NCBI GenBank assembly: GCA_015680685.1
Contig: MNCI01008727.1
Span: 504,502-561,852, forward strand
Direction of reading: 5' to 3'
Origin: Gnetum montanum
Lineage: Eukaryota; Streptophyta; Gnetopsida; Gnetales; Gnetaceae
DNA length: 57,351 bases
Below, piece after piece: positions 10,174-21,245 of the stretch (positions are counted from its first letter, which is position 1; the number at the start of each line of letters is the position of its first letter). Made by a program: the position numbers and the translations under genes. Below the pieces are notes generated by a model that worked only from the letters and a program-made list of their open reading frames with translations, was not told the origin of the DNA and made no database searches.

Positions 10174-11234
10174 ATGAACACACGCTCTGCAACTTTTCTT
10201 ACATTTTGCCTCGTCTTTGCTTTTCTTGCAAATTATGGGGCAGCAAATCTTCAAGCTTACAGCTGTGACTATCTAAGCAATTACACTAAAGGTAGCTTGA
10301 CAGAGAAAAATCTACAGACAGTATTAGCTGAATTGCTAAATTCATCATCGCAGCCTGCAGCTTACAAAACTTCTTATGCCCCTGGTGCTACTGCACGAGG
10401 TGGGGGAAGCCAAAATTCTTCATCAACAACAGCAATTTATGGGTTTCTGCAGTGCTACGCAAGTACCAATTCGAGTCAGTGCAATCACTGTGCACAGGAT
10501 GCGGTCAATTTCGCTCATGCAAGTTGCTTTCCCGCTACTGCTGCAATGGCCTGGTTCGATGATTGCTTCCTTCGCTTTGACAACTCCAATTTTACAGGCG
10601 TGCTTGACATAAATGATATTTGGTATCTGTGGAATCCACACGACGCTCCAGATGGCGCTGTCTTTGATAAGGCTGCTCACCGGCTGCTCAATAATCTCAT
10701 CACAAAAGCTCTGCAACGATCCAGCCCTAATTTTGCATATGGATCTAATGTCTCCGAACACACGACACTCTATGGGTTTGTGCAGTGCTGGAGGGACCTC
10801 TCGGGAAAGGATTGTGGAACTTGTCTCGACACTGCCTTAAGTGGGGTGGAGTATAATGTAAAGGGAAAACAAGGAGGCAGAACCCTGGCAGGAAGCTGTC
10901 TTGTTCGGTATGAAATCTACCCTTTCTTCCCTGCAACTCCTCCTCCGCCTCCACCTGCCCCTTTATATCCTCCACCCCCAGAGACCAAAATCCCACAGCT
11001 TCCACCCCCACAGCTTCCAGCACCGGCTCTTACCTGCGATGGTTCAAGTAAGTATAGCTATTATTATTGCATGCTCTTTGTCAGCAGAACTTATTCCGCG
11101 ATTTTATAGAATAGATGTTGAGTTTTGTAACCTGCTGATTGGCAGACAAACACCTTTCTAAGTGGGCAGTGATTATATCGGCAACAATTGGATCTCTGTT
11201 AGTCGTTTTGCGGGTTTGCAGTCACAGAGGTTGA
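10174..11234 (+). CDS. CRK-type double-DUF26 protein, kinase lost; two exons
   Basis: Exon 1 (10174-11047) encodes a signal peptide (MNTRSATFLTFCLVFAFLA), two Gnk2/DUF26 domains each with the C-x8-C-x2-C signature (CYASTNSSQCNHC and CWRDLSGKDCGTC), and a proline-rich linker. A GTAAGT donor (11048) and a TTGGCAG acceptor give a 98-bp intron. Exon 2 (11146-11234) reads KHLSKWAVIISATIGSLLVV, a membrane segment, then stops at TGA. The start at 10174 (ACCATGA) is preferred to 10147 because the signal peptide then begins at once. Spliced length is 320 residues, about half a normal CRK, with no kinase. If the intron is retained the frame stops at 11109, giving a secreted form. DUF26 domains are extracellular; CRKs are plasma-membrane kinases. 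It may be a 5' fragment of a dead CRK or a working truncated protein. The ectodomain is intact. Confidence 0.75.
11048..11145 (+). other. Intron 1 of CRK copy 1
   Basis: GTAAGTATAG donor, CTGATTGGCAG acceptor, phase 1, 98 bp. The same intron, with a degraded GTATGT donor, is present in CRK copy 3 (13474-13572), and the downstream exons are homologous. Confidence 0.75.
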
Positions 11235-12180
11235 GGCCCAAAAGTCAAATGCATATGAATGCAGGGCAATCCAAAATCTTACCATCAAATTTAACGATGC
11301 TTCTTCACATGACGTTTTGCCGAAATTTTGTGGAAACGCTGTAACTGCTTCCCACTCGACATGGAAAAGCTTTAAAAGCACAGCCCACTTTACTCCGGTG
11401 TTTGTCCGCTTACAATGCACTCTAATCGGTGCCGTCTAAACAGCAAGGCCTGATCTTTTCTTGCTTTTTAAAAATAAGTGGACCCTTTTTCAATTAGATA
11501 AATAAGACTTTATTCAAAAAATTGTTGGATTTATTCGGTATTAGAAAACAAGAATTCATCCTTTCAAAAAACAAAAATAGTTAAAAGAAATATTTAATTA
11601 AAACGAATAAGGATATACTTCAATTCTGATCATCTGTTATCCCAACTAAAATTTGCACAATCATTCCAACAAAATTGTACCCTTCTTAACAAAAATTTTA
11701 TTCTTTTCGTTAAAATTCTTTTATTGAATACTTTCTGTTGTCCTTTTCTAATACTTAATGCGATTACTTACAAAAATAGTCCGTTTCTCTTTCTAGTTTC
11801 TTTGTTTTTTCATTGCTGTCTCTGATTTCACGGTTCACGACATCCCGGTGTCTGCTTCAGTTTCACAATCTATTCATTTGTTGGTGAAACTAAAATTTTT
11901 AAATCACTCAGGAATATCGCATATTTGCTATTCATTTCCTGCTGAAAAGTAAGAGCATGTTTATTTTTGTTTCGTTAGTGCCAAATTTGCGAGATCGGTA
12001 CCTAAAATTATAGTCTCCGAAATCTAACATTAATCCGCAATGCCAGGCGATTGACCTTGACCTTTACTTCACGATTGTTTTTTATTTGGAGTTTCAAAAT
12101 TTTAAGTAGCCACGCGTTCCAAGTTTCTTGACCTGTTAAATGATGACTCACATTCATCACTTATTAACCATGTCTGGATT
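11235..12180. other. Intergenic between CRK copies; one unassigned open frame
   Basis: Directly after the exon-2 stop an open frame of 73 codons (11218-11439, plus) reads VTEVEAQKSNAYECR, then LPKFCGNAVTASHSTWKSF and ends FVRLQCTLIGAV. It begins near a TTTGCAG that could serve as an acceptor. I do not recognise it. Beyond 11440 the DNA is AT-rich and empty. Confidence 0.4.
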
Positions 12181-12196
12181 ACCTGAACCAGATTTT

Positions 12197-12320
12197 CATG
12201 GGCTTCATCATGAGCAAACGCTATGCAATCTCTGGCATTTTAGTTGGTCGTTGCTTTCATTGCAAATTATGAGGCAGTAGCTCCTAGAGCCACAGGCTGC
12301 AAAGTGCAAATCTCGAAAAA
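12197..12320 (+). pseudogene. CRK signal-peptide relic (copy 2)
   Basis: ATGAGCAAACGCTATGCAATCTC (12210 onward) and TTGCAAATTATGAGGCAG match the start of exon 1 of copy 1 (ATGAACACACGCTCTGCAA, TTGCAAATTATGGGGCAG). Only the signal-peptide part survives, ending near CACAGGCTGCAAAG, with stops in frame. It shows that the cluster once held at least three copies. Confidence 0.6.
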
Positions 12321-12640
12321 AAATGAGAAATTCGAGCGCAAAAAAGGAGAGATTGCAAACTACTTATCAAACATGTAAATTACAGAGCAGAGTAATTCTG
12401 CGAGCCACTTTAGATACATTGAATTGTATTTACAGGTGCAGCGCAGCGTAGTCGTTAACAGTTAACACACTCATCTTTCAACAGTAACATCGTCATGTCT
12501 ATATGATTAGAGTTGGTATTTAGTTGCTAGAGTAAAAATAGATTTTCTAATCTTTATATGTGGGTTTTCTAATTTTATGTTGGTTGCCGTATTTCTTGGA
12601 TAAGAGCAGATAAAGATTAGCTTTCGCAAGTCAAGAGTCT
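12321..12640. other. Intergenic between CRK relic 2 and CRK pseudogene 3
   Basis: No gene seen. The right end (about 12600-12655) resembles the 5' flank of copy 1 near 9105-9170. Confidence 0.45.
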
Positions 12641-13827
12641 GGTCGTATTGGATTATGAAAATTCTCTCTGCCAGTTTGCCTTCTCTTTGCTTTCCTTGCA
12701 AATTATGAGTCAGCAGCTCCTAGAGCTATCAGCTGTAGCTATCAAAGAAATTACACAAGGGGTAGCTCGACAGAGTAAAATCTACAGACAGTATTAGGGG
12801 AATTGCTAAATTCATCAGCGCAGCCTGCAGCTTACAAAACTTCTTATGCCCCTGGTCATACTGTAGAAGGAGGAAGAGGAAGCCAAAATTCTTCAGCAAC
12901 AACAGCAGTTTATGGGCTTCTGCAGTGCTACGCAAGTATCAATTCGAGTCAGTGCAATCAATGTGCACATGATGCTGTCAATTTCAGTCCTGCAAGTTGC
13001 TCTCCCGGTACTGCCGCAATGACCTGGTTCAATCATTGCTTTGGCAACTCCAATTTTACAGGCGTGCTCGACACAAAAGATGCTTGGTATATGTGGAATA
13101 CTTACCACGCTCCAGATGATAGCGCTGTGTTTGATAAGGCTGCTCACCAGCTGCTCAATAATCTCATCACAAAAGCTCTGCAACGATCAAGCCCTGATTA
13201 TGCCTTTGGATCTAATGTCTCGGAACACATCACAATCAATGGATTTGTACAGTGCTGGAGGGACATCTGGACAGCGGATTGTGGAACTTGTCTCGACAGT
13301 GCCTTGAGAGTGCTGCTGAATAATGGAAAGGGAAAATAAGGAGGCAGAGCCCTGGCAGGTAGCTGTTTTGTTCAGTATGAGATCTACCCTTTCTTCAATG
13401 CAACTCCTCCTCCGCCTGCCCCTTTACATGCTCCACCCTCACGGCCCAAAACCCCACAGTTCCGATGGTTTAAGTATGTATAGCTATTATTATTTTATGC
13501 TCTGTCAGCACTACTTATTCTGCGATTTCATAGAATAGATGTTGAGTTTTGTAGCCTGCTGATTGGTAGACAAACACCTTTCTGTGATTATATGGGCAAC
13601 AACTGGATGTCTGTTGGTAGCTTTGCTTTTGCTGGGCGGTGGATTTTTAGTGTGCAGTAGGAGATGATCAACACTTGAAACAGGGAGGGCCATGAAGGAG
13701 ACAGGATAATTTGGCAGATGAGGATGAAATGACCATGTTTAACATGGGGGCGAAGGCTGTAACCAATAATTTTGATGAAAACCTTAAACTATTCGAAGGA
13801 GGATTTGGTGTAGTTTGCAAGGTTATC

Positions 13828-15321
13828 TAAATTTAATTGTCCATTTTTGTGGTTTACACCATCCAGTAACAATATTTTTAGCAGACTGAAATTTAATGAC
13901 AATATTTACTCACAGGCTATGCATCAAAAGAATCCTTGGAAGCAGGAATCCAGGATTCACGATGCTGAACGTGTTTGGATACGTGTGCCTCAAGAAAAAG
14001 TGGGGACGGGTTCGTAGCGGGGACATGATAGAGAAAATTTATATATATTAGTTTTTTTAAAAAAATAAAATCTCATGTATCATAAATATACAATGTAAAA
14101 TATAGAACAACGTACAATGTAAATCCAAAATATTATTAATGCTTAAAAATTGCACAGAAGATTGCGAGCAAAATTTGCAAAGGTATGGAGAGCAATGAAT
14201 CCATTTCCTTACTCAGGAGCCATAATCTGGCCAAACATATAATTTTTGAAACAACTAAAATGACAGCAATAAAATGAAACCCTTTTGTTATTCAATCCAG
14301 TATTTCCAAAAATGAAATTAAGCCTCAAGCCTCAACCAAAGTTATAACAAATCAGGTCTACTACTACTTTTGTCCAACCACTACTCGTGGGTACCACCCT
14401 AGGACTACCTATGAGCAGTGCACGTTAAAGATGACTGCATTATAAGAAAACACAACTTAACTAAACTAGGCATAGCCCAGCAATTCACCTCACCTACAAT
14501 GATCCAAAACCTTTCTGGAAAATCAGCACTAGTCATGATGGAGGGGAAAGTAAAAACAGAGCACCATGAGCTTGCATATGGCCATTGGCCATGTGCTGGT
14601 TGCTTTATAAGTAAAGCAACCAGATTTTAAAAAATGTTGAACAAGCATCCATCCGTCGTCATGTTCATGACTCATGACCCATGACGATGACCTTGTTTTG
14701 TTTTTTCTTTTTGCAGCCGAGATGGGAGAAAAAGAGCAAAAACCAGCAATGAACAATAAACACGCGTGAATGTGAGTCATGGCGGAACCTTTGACGCTCC
14801 CAAAGGCAGGCGAATCCATGCAAATGCAAATTTTTCCTCGCACGCCCCGTCCAAAACTTGATTTCCGTATGACCCATACTTAGCCCCTTTGGCCTTCGGT
14901 TACCATAGTAGCCCTTTCGTGATTTCCGTGTGTTTGTTTATTCATTTGTACTCCCTTGTTTTCTGCGGTCCGTCTCATCCGGATGCCATGAATCTTGATT
15001 GCTTGCTTGCCATTTAACAATGAAATGAAATTTTTGATATGATTTAGAACAGGAGAAGATACGTAAGATTTTAATGCAAAATGAAGACATTCGAAGAACT
15101 AAAAAGGCAAGCACAAGGCAAGGCAAGGCGACCATTTCAATGTATATGTACAAATCCAGACAAAGTTTGGTTGTAAATTATGAAATACGTACCCATTGCG
15201 AATTTAATGCGCTTCTGTACTTGCTCCCGAATCCCACGCGAACAGTTCGTCAAAATTTATCCGGAATCGCGGCGCATAGGTCACACGCAAAATTTATCCG
15301 GAATCGCGGCGCATAGCTCAC
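13828..15321 (+). other. Enlarged intron of the CRK pseudogene
   Basis: It lies between GGTGTAGTTTGCAAG|GT (13827) and CTCACAG|GCAACCTTACC (about 15321). Rejoining would place the glycine loop directly before the ATP-lysine segment as in normal kinases, so the split is at a true exon junction. The 1.5 kb holds no recognisable gene; open frames at 14418-15316 have no domain. Confidence 0.6.
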
Positions 15322-15404
15322 AGGCAACCTTACCTAATGGAATAGTAGCTGCAAAAAGACTACTCAACCTTACCTAATGGAATAGTAGCTGCAAAAAGAC
15401 TACT
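15252..15404 (+). repeat. Two adjacent short tandem duplications in the CRK pseudogene
   Basis: AAAATTTATCCGGAATCGCG...CATAG occurs twice (about 15253 and 15291), and AACCTTACCTAATGGAATAG...CTACTC occurs twice (about 15323-15363 and 15364-15404). The second pair duplicates the codons for the ATP-binding lysine segment. Confidence 0.85.
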
Positions 15405-16471
15405 CCTCCAATCAACTCGTGGAAAACAAGAATTCGTGAATGAAATCAATCTTTGCAGGAATTCAACATCGGAACCTCATAAACTTGCTTGGTTGCTGCA
15501 CGGAAGGTTCTGACATGATCCTAGTGTATGAGCTCTTGCCAAATGGAAGTCTGGACAAGATTCTTTTTGGAAAATTTTCAATATTCTTCCAGTTCTAGAA
15601 GACATGGCATAATTTTTTTAATTTTTTAATTTCAGAGTTCATTAATCAATAGTTTCTACTTTTCTATGTCATTTATTGTAAAGTTTAACACAGATGGCCA
15701 AAAAGCACAGTTTCTAAATTGGAAGAAACGTTACAAAATAATCTTAGGGATGCCTAAAGGGCTTAGGTATTTACATGACAGCAAAATAAGAATTATCCAC
15801 CGAGAATTATCTTAGAGATGAAAAATTTGATGCCAAGCTTGCAGATTTTGGGTTGGCAAGGCTCTTCCAAGAAGATTGAAGAAGATCAAAGTCACGTTCA
15901 AACCAGAGTTGTTGGAACCTAGTAAGTGATTTTGAAGAATTGATAAATTTATGGCCATATTACATCATTCACTTGATTTCAAATTTAAGAAATTTTCTAT
16001 TTCATTGGTGGATATATGGCTCCAGAGTATGCAATGCATGGTCAACTATCAAGCAAATTAGATGTATACAGCTTTGGTGTTCTTGTTGTAGAAATTGTAA
16101 ATGGAAAAAGAAACAGTGAATTTGTTACTGAAATGAGTGTTTCAAGCCTTTTAGGATGGGTAGGTTGTTTTATTTATAGTTATTTGTTTCCTTCCTTTGT
16201 TATCGAATGATAAAAATTGAAAGAAATATCATTAAGTTTTTGATTGGCATGGCTTCAACCTAATCTCACCAGGCATGAAATCTATACAAAAAAGGGAAGA
16301 TTTCAATGATGATTGATGAAGTTGTAAAGGCAATAGGTAGTTTGGAAGAGGGCATATAGTGCATTCACGTTGCACTTTTATGTACACAAGTTGATCTATC
16401 TTTAAGACCTCCAATGTTAACAGTCTTGCTTATGCTTTCAAGGCCCTAAGTCACCCTGCCAACTCCAACAC

Positions 16472-16555
16472 AGCTTGCATTTGTGATTTGCAACCAAAAT
16501 GTTGAAAGCACTCAGCCTGCATTTGTGATTTGCAACCAAAATGTTGAAAGCACTC
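16472..16555 (+). repeat. 42-bp tandem duplication at the 3' end of the CRK pseudogene
   Basis: Two consecutive copies of AGCYTGCATTTGTGATTTGC...AAAGCACTC, 16472-16513 and 16514-16555, one difference between them. It lies within the former kinase C-terminal tail. Confidence 0.9.
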
Positions 16556-17124
16556 AACGATCTATACGAGAATATTCAACTTTAACAAATCCAAGTCCAA
16601 TTATGCAGCATGTCTGCAATGCAACTATTTGAATTTCTGATATTGAGTGAAGGTAATTGCACCGCAAGAAATAAGACAAACTCTAGGCTTACATGTTTAG
16701 TATATATGTCATACTTAAGAAATTACTGTGTAAGAAGACACTGGAGACACGGGAGAGAGTATAAAATATCCAATGTGATTTTAGCTGAATATATTTGGGG
16801 CTATAATGTATTTTTCCCTAATTTGCTGCTAATATTGCTCACAAATGCATTTGGTGTAGTTGGTCGGTCAAGCATTGCTTAGGTCATTAGATCATATAAT
16901 TTCTTGTTTACAAGTCACAAGTTGGTTCGAAACGTAACTTAATATTACGCTATTATGTACCCTCTAATGCCCCTCCATTAAGGAAAAATGTTTTGATAGT
17001 ATGATTTCTCTTTTGTTGCAAAATGCAGAAACCAAGCCTCGTAACATATGTATACTTAAATATTAAATCTTTATGCAAATTAAGATAGGGTTAAATTAAA
17101 TTGAAGATTAATTGCTAGCCTAGT
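16556..17124. other. Intergenic, nothing recognised
   Basis: AT-rich; an open frame at 16610-16882 shows no domain. Confidence 0.5.
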
Positions 17125-17285
17125 GGGGAAGAGCATACAAACTTCCTTAGTATGCCATGAAAGTCATGCACTTTCGGGGCTGCCATCTCATTGTTTGTTA
17201 CCTTAACTTTTTTAGCTGGTTTAAAAAAACATGTGAAACTCCTATATGCCATATCATGTGATAGACATATTATGCTCTTGAGCAT
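17125..17285 (+). repeat. Target-site tandem repeat, unit 1 (left of element C)
   Basis: Contains GCATACAAACTTCCTTAGTA, CCATCTCATTGTTTGTTACC, ATGTGAAACTCCTATATGCC and ends TTATGCTCTTGAGCAT. A second, related unit follows element C at 51784-51970. Before insertion the two were adjacent, a tandem pair of roughly 190 bp units. Confidence 0.65.
17281..17285 (+). repeat. Target-site duplication of element C, left copy
   Basis: AGCAT immediately before the LTR start TGGTAAATC; an identical AGCAT follows the other LTR at 51779-51783. Confidence 0.85.
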
Positions 17286-18145
17286 TGGTAAATCATGTTT
17301 TTCATCACTGCGATATGGGGGTGGCCATGATATCGAGTACATAATATCACAGCCTAAGATGCGATATCGTATATTCGATATCGCAAGGTTATTCCTGGGT
17401 CTATAAGTACCATGCCTAGGCACACAATTAGGGGTATGTTTTTAGTAGTCAAGTAGCGAAACTCTTGTAGTATATCCATTTAAAAGTTAGAATATTTTCC
17501 AAATGCCAGCAGGAGGTTTAAGTGTGAATAGATCTTTATTCAAGCATTGATGTACCTGAGCACACCATTGTGTTGGCAATAAAGACGAGCTCTTTGATTT
17601 ATCCTTGTAGCACTTGAGATTTCATTTCTTATGCATTTTTATTTTATTTTATTTTATTTGATGCACTTTACATTCATGTTATTAGCACAGCAATTCATTT
17701 TGATCAATTAAGCAAATCATTAAATTACACAAGCACGACCCTTTCAAGCATACGTGTGACACTTGGTAGCTTAGAAACAATTAGCATTTGACAGCCTAGC
17801 AGTGTTTGCATGAAGTTTAGGATGTGTCCGAAAAGTGGGAACGGTTACTTATGTTAGGCTAGATTAGACTTTAGTTTCATTAGTAATTAATCGCTTTTAC
17901 TTTTGTTCTTCTTCTAGGTGAGTAATTCCATAAAAACATAAAACAATAAAAATCATATGCCTTAGTCACACTTAACCATACAATTGCATTTCACAAGTGG
18001 GACTGGGAAAACAACGAATGAACAACATGGACACACTATTTAGCTCTAGTGTACTTAGTAATTATAGTTTGCGGAATTTGGTCGGATTGCATGTGAATGT
18101 TTGTGATTCGTATGGTTGGGCGTAGAGGTACCTTGTCGCTCATCA
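17286..18145 (+). repeat. 5' LTR of element C (860 bp)
   Basis: TGGTAAATC to CGCTCATCA. U3 has GCGATATG, GATATCGAG, GCGATATCG and CGATATCGC cores, then TATA box CTATAAGTACC (about 17401) and AATAAAGA (about 17578). Compare the 3' LTR at 50905-51778. Confidence 0.9.
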
Positions 18146-18165
18146 TTAATGTCATTGTTGAGGAC
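18146..18165 (+). promoter_or_regulatory. Primer-binding site of element C (decayed)
   Basis: TTAATGTCATTGTTGAGGAC follows the 5' LTR at once. With element B's TTGGTGCTATTGTCAGGGAC it looks like a C-to-T decayed form of the TGGCGCCGTTGCCGGGGA site used by Athila-type elements (complementary to the 3' end of plant tRNA-Asp). Confidence 0.6.
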
Positions 18166-18306
18166 TATAGTTCTTTGTGCGCTATCTAACTTAGTGAATT
18201 TAGTAAACCTTGTTGTTCAAACTCTGAGAGTCAAATCCTATGAAAACAAAAATTATTATTATCATTAAATTAAATCTCAATTGTACACTGTTTATTAACA
18301 CAAAAT

Positions 18307-18326
18307 GTCTTCTTCTCATAGGAGCT
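18307..18326 (+). pseudogene. Start of gag of element C, cut by insertion of B
   Basis: ATGTCTTCTTCTCATAG matches the gag start of B (minus, 28767) and is then interrupted by the LTR of B. The reading continues at 29667 with GATCCCATCTCC, as it does uninterrupted in B. Confidence 0.7.
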
Positions 18327-19186
18327 TGAGGAGCGGCAAGGTACGTCTACACCCAACCATACGAATCATAAGTGTTCACGTGTAATTTGGTCGAATTTTG
18401 TAGACTATAGTTACTAAGTACACTAGAGCTAAACAGTGTGTGCGTGTTGTTCATTCATTGTCTTCCCAGTCCCACTTGTGAAATGCAATTGTATGGTTAA
18501 GTGTGATTGAGGCATAAGATTTTTATTATTTATGTTGTTCTAGAATTGCTTACCTAAAATAAGAATAAAAGTAAGAGTTATTAAAAATAAAAGTGATTAA
18601 TTGCTAAGGAAACTAAAGTTTAATCTAGCCTAACATAAGTAACCATTTCATGTGAACATTTCTAGGTTGTCAAATGCTAATCATTTCTAAACTATCAAGT
18701 GTCACACGTATGCTCGAAGGGGTCGTGCTTGTGTAATTTAACGATTTGCTTAATTGATCAAAATTAATTGTTGCATAAATAACATAAATGTCGATTGTAA
18801 GAAATAACAATATGTAAATGCATAAGAAAGAAAATGTCAAGTGCTACAAGGAATGAATCAAAAAGCTCGTCTTTATTGCTAACACAATGGTATGCTCAGG
18901 TACATCAATGCTTGAATAAAGATTCGTTTACATTTAGACCTCTTGCTGCAGGCACTTGGAAAATATTTTAACTTTCAAATAGACAAATTGCAAGAGCTTT
19001 GCTACTGGCTGCTAAAAAACATAGTCTCAATTGTGTGCTTGGGTGCAATATTTATAGACCTGGGAGTAACCCTACGATATCGAATGTATGATATCATATC
19101 TTGGGCCACGATATTGCATACCTGATATCATGTACCCGATATTGCAGCCATCCCAGTATCAAAGTGATAGAAAACACAATTTATCA
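18327..19186 (-). repeat. 3' LTR of element B (860 bp)
   Basis: On the minus strand it runs TGATAAATTG...CCGCTCCTCA. GATATCATG, CGATATTGC and CGATATCGA relics precede TATA box CTATAAATATT (about 19046-19056). Confidence 0.85.
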
Positions 19187-19196
19187 TGCCCCCATG
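19187..19196 (-). promoter_or_regulatory. Polypurine tract of element B
   Basis: Minus strand CATGGGGGCA directly before the LTR start; equivalent to 2332-2341 and 50895-50904. Confidence 0.7.
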
Positions 19197-21245
19197 ACTG
19201 AATGAAAACTCGTCCTCGAGTACAAAAGAAGAGGAACAAGTCCCTTACAAAATATAATAGGGGGTGTGGACTTATTTGACTGACATGCAGAGTGACATAG
19301 AGAAAACAGACAGATACAAAAGTGCTCAAGCATACAATATTACAATGGTGCACAATCATTGGGTGTTTATGACAATAGGAAAAAATACCAATGGATCCAA
19401 CGGACATCTAACCCCTCTTGGTAACAAAAGAATGAGGGAGAGGTAGAAGAGACCAACGGTCAAGAACAATCTCCTGCGAGTGATATGGTTGCATCCCCCT
19501 TGGTGATGATAGTCTTGCTTCCAGTCCACGCTTTCTTCTACAATCACAACAAAACAAAGGATTAGTATTTATAGTGTAATAGATAATGGCTGAGTACCTT
19601 GTCTCATCAATGATTCTATCTAACCAGGTTGTGATTATGATAGATTGGTTGCTTGATGTTGTTAGTGGAAAGACTGACGAATGGGTTAAATAAGAGAAGC
19701 AATCCATACAATTTAAAAAAAGCTTAACACAAGTAGTACTAGAAAAGGGGTATTCACAACAATAAAAAGGAATTCAGTACAAATGGTTGTGAAGGTGCAT
19801 ACAATTGGATGACATGGATGGGGTAAATAAAAAGAATTTGATTGTAACAATGTCTACGAGTAAAGAACTTAACTTAACCAAACCAAAAGATATGCAAGTG
19901 GGTCCTTCCAAAAGCAGGCACTAGCCTTTTATGCCCTTGCATAACTTCAAACCAAGGAGTCCATGGGCACCATGGATGGTTAATGGTTATGAAAAGTTAA
20001 GTACAAAAACCAAAAAGTAACTAATTGAGAAACCCAACACATCAAACCAGAACATTGAATCAAAACATGAAATCAGTAGTGAGGTGAGACATGGAAAGCA
20101 TAGATGGATGATAGAGAAAGTGGAATGAAGTTTCTAATTATGGTCACATACAATCCCTTGTGGAGTTTTTGATTAAATGACTTGGTAGAATCCATCATTA
20201 GTTCAGATCAAAACCAACCACTTTCAGTGACTTCATGTCGACATTCTAAGGCAAGTCCATCCCCTAAGACACAAGAATGCTCCCACAAAACAACCACTAT
20301 TCCAAATTGGAGTGAAGGTAGGAAGTGAGAAAGGTCCTTAGTTAGAGGAGGCAAGACAAGTCTCATAACTAATGCTTGGAGCCCTTTATTTGGTCTAAGG
20401 GGTGTGCTTTGAATTCCCATGTTTTTTTTTGAATGGGAACCACACCATGCAAATACCCATGCATTTTTCACATTTATTTTGTTCAAGGGATATGCTTTGA
20501 ATCCTCATTGCTTTTTCTTTTTTGAATAAGGACCACACCATGCAAGGACTTATTGGACTTCCTATAATGAAATGATGTGGAATAGTGAAAAGCTTACAAG
20601 AACACTCCTGCACGCAGGGAAACAAAAAAGCACAAAGAATGTCACATCCCTTTGAAGCCACACCTTGTCCAAACCTTTGATTCCTTCCCGATTTGGAAAC
20701 TACACAAGTCACTAATTTATTAAAGTTATATTAATGAAGAAGAGACTACATGCTTCCAAAACAAGGAAAACCATAGAGTATGTGGATGGTTGGATGATGT
20801 GAACTCACTACGTGTTACATGAAAAGAACCCATGTCCTAGTTGTTAGTAACAAAATTCAAAGTTAGAAACCAGACATCAACAATCAAATTACAAATAAAG
20901 CATACCACCATCAAGTAGTGCATTACCATTGTACCTGCCACCTTATTAGTAGAAAAAGTAGGGAAACACATTAAATATAAGTAAACATAACCATCAAAGA
21001 AAAGAAAATAAAAGAATAGACAATAGATATTGAATATATTAACATTGATGTAAAACAAAAACTAAGAAAAAACCAATGACCTTAAGAATACAAATGTGTA
21101 AAATAAAAATGTAAAACAAAGAAGTTGAAAACAAAAAGTGGTAAAACCAAAAATGTGTAAAATGAAAAGGTCAAAAACTGAGAAGCCGCCAAAGGTGTTA
21201 GTATGGGTGGCTATTTCCCCCACGACTAATTTAAAAGGGAGAGAT
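19197..21245 (-). other. 3' noncoding region of element B
   Basis: About 2 kb with the same landmark order as C (48910-50890) and A (570-2331). No env-like ORF is recognisable; several short frames of 60-105 codons here are not conserved in the other copies. Confidence 0.65.
20385..20560 (-). repeat. Duplicated module in the Athila 3' noncoding region (B)
   Basis: Two tandem copies of a unit of about 110 bp running (minus strand) from TTGCATGGTGTGGT through AAAGCACACCCCTTAGACC. C has the same pair at 49545-49725; A has one copy at about 980-1065. Confidence 0.7.

Larger units (their letters stand above)
12655..16480 (+). pseudogene. Multi-exon CRK (DUF26 receptor-like kinase) pseudogene, copy 3
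   Basis: Exon 1 (about 12655-13473) repeats both DUF26 domains (CYASINSSQCNQC, CWRDIWTADCGTC) but has two stops where copy 1 has lysine and glutamine (AAA to TAA near 12776, CAA to TAA near 13337) and a short deletion after the first domain. Exon 2 (from about 13573) gives a membrane helix WATTGCLLVALLLLGGGFLV, a stop, and the glycine-rich loop KLFEGGFGVVCK. Exon 3 (about 15322-15598) has TLPNGIVAAKRLL (ATP-binding lysine), a frameshift, and QHRNLINLLGCC...LVYELLPNGSLDKILF. Next come [16 protein letters not shown] with HRD changed to HRE and the asparagine segment deleted, [30 protein letters not shown] and a C-terminal LLCTQVDLSLRPPM. One acceptor (near 16008) has lost AG. Clearly dead. Confidence 0.85.

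Noticed and set aside
14418-15316. Several open frames of 65-104 codons within the CRK pseudogene intron
   Set aside because: No domain, overlapping on both strands, and no conserved partner.
19197-21245. Env-like gene in the Athila 3' region
   Set aside because: Open frames are short, differ between A, B and C, and show no signal peptide or membrane segment in register.
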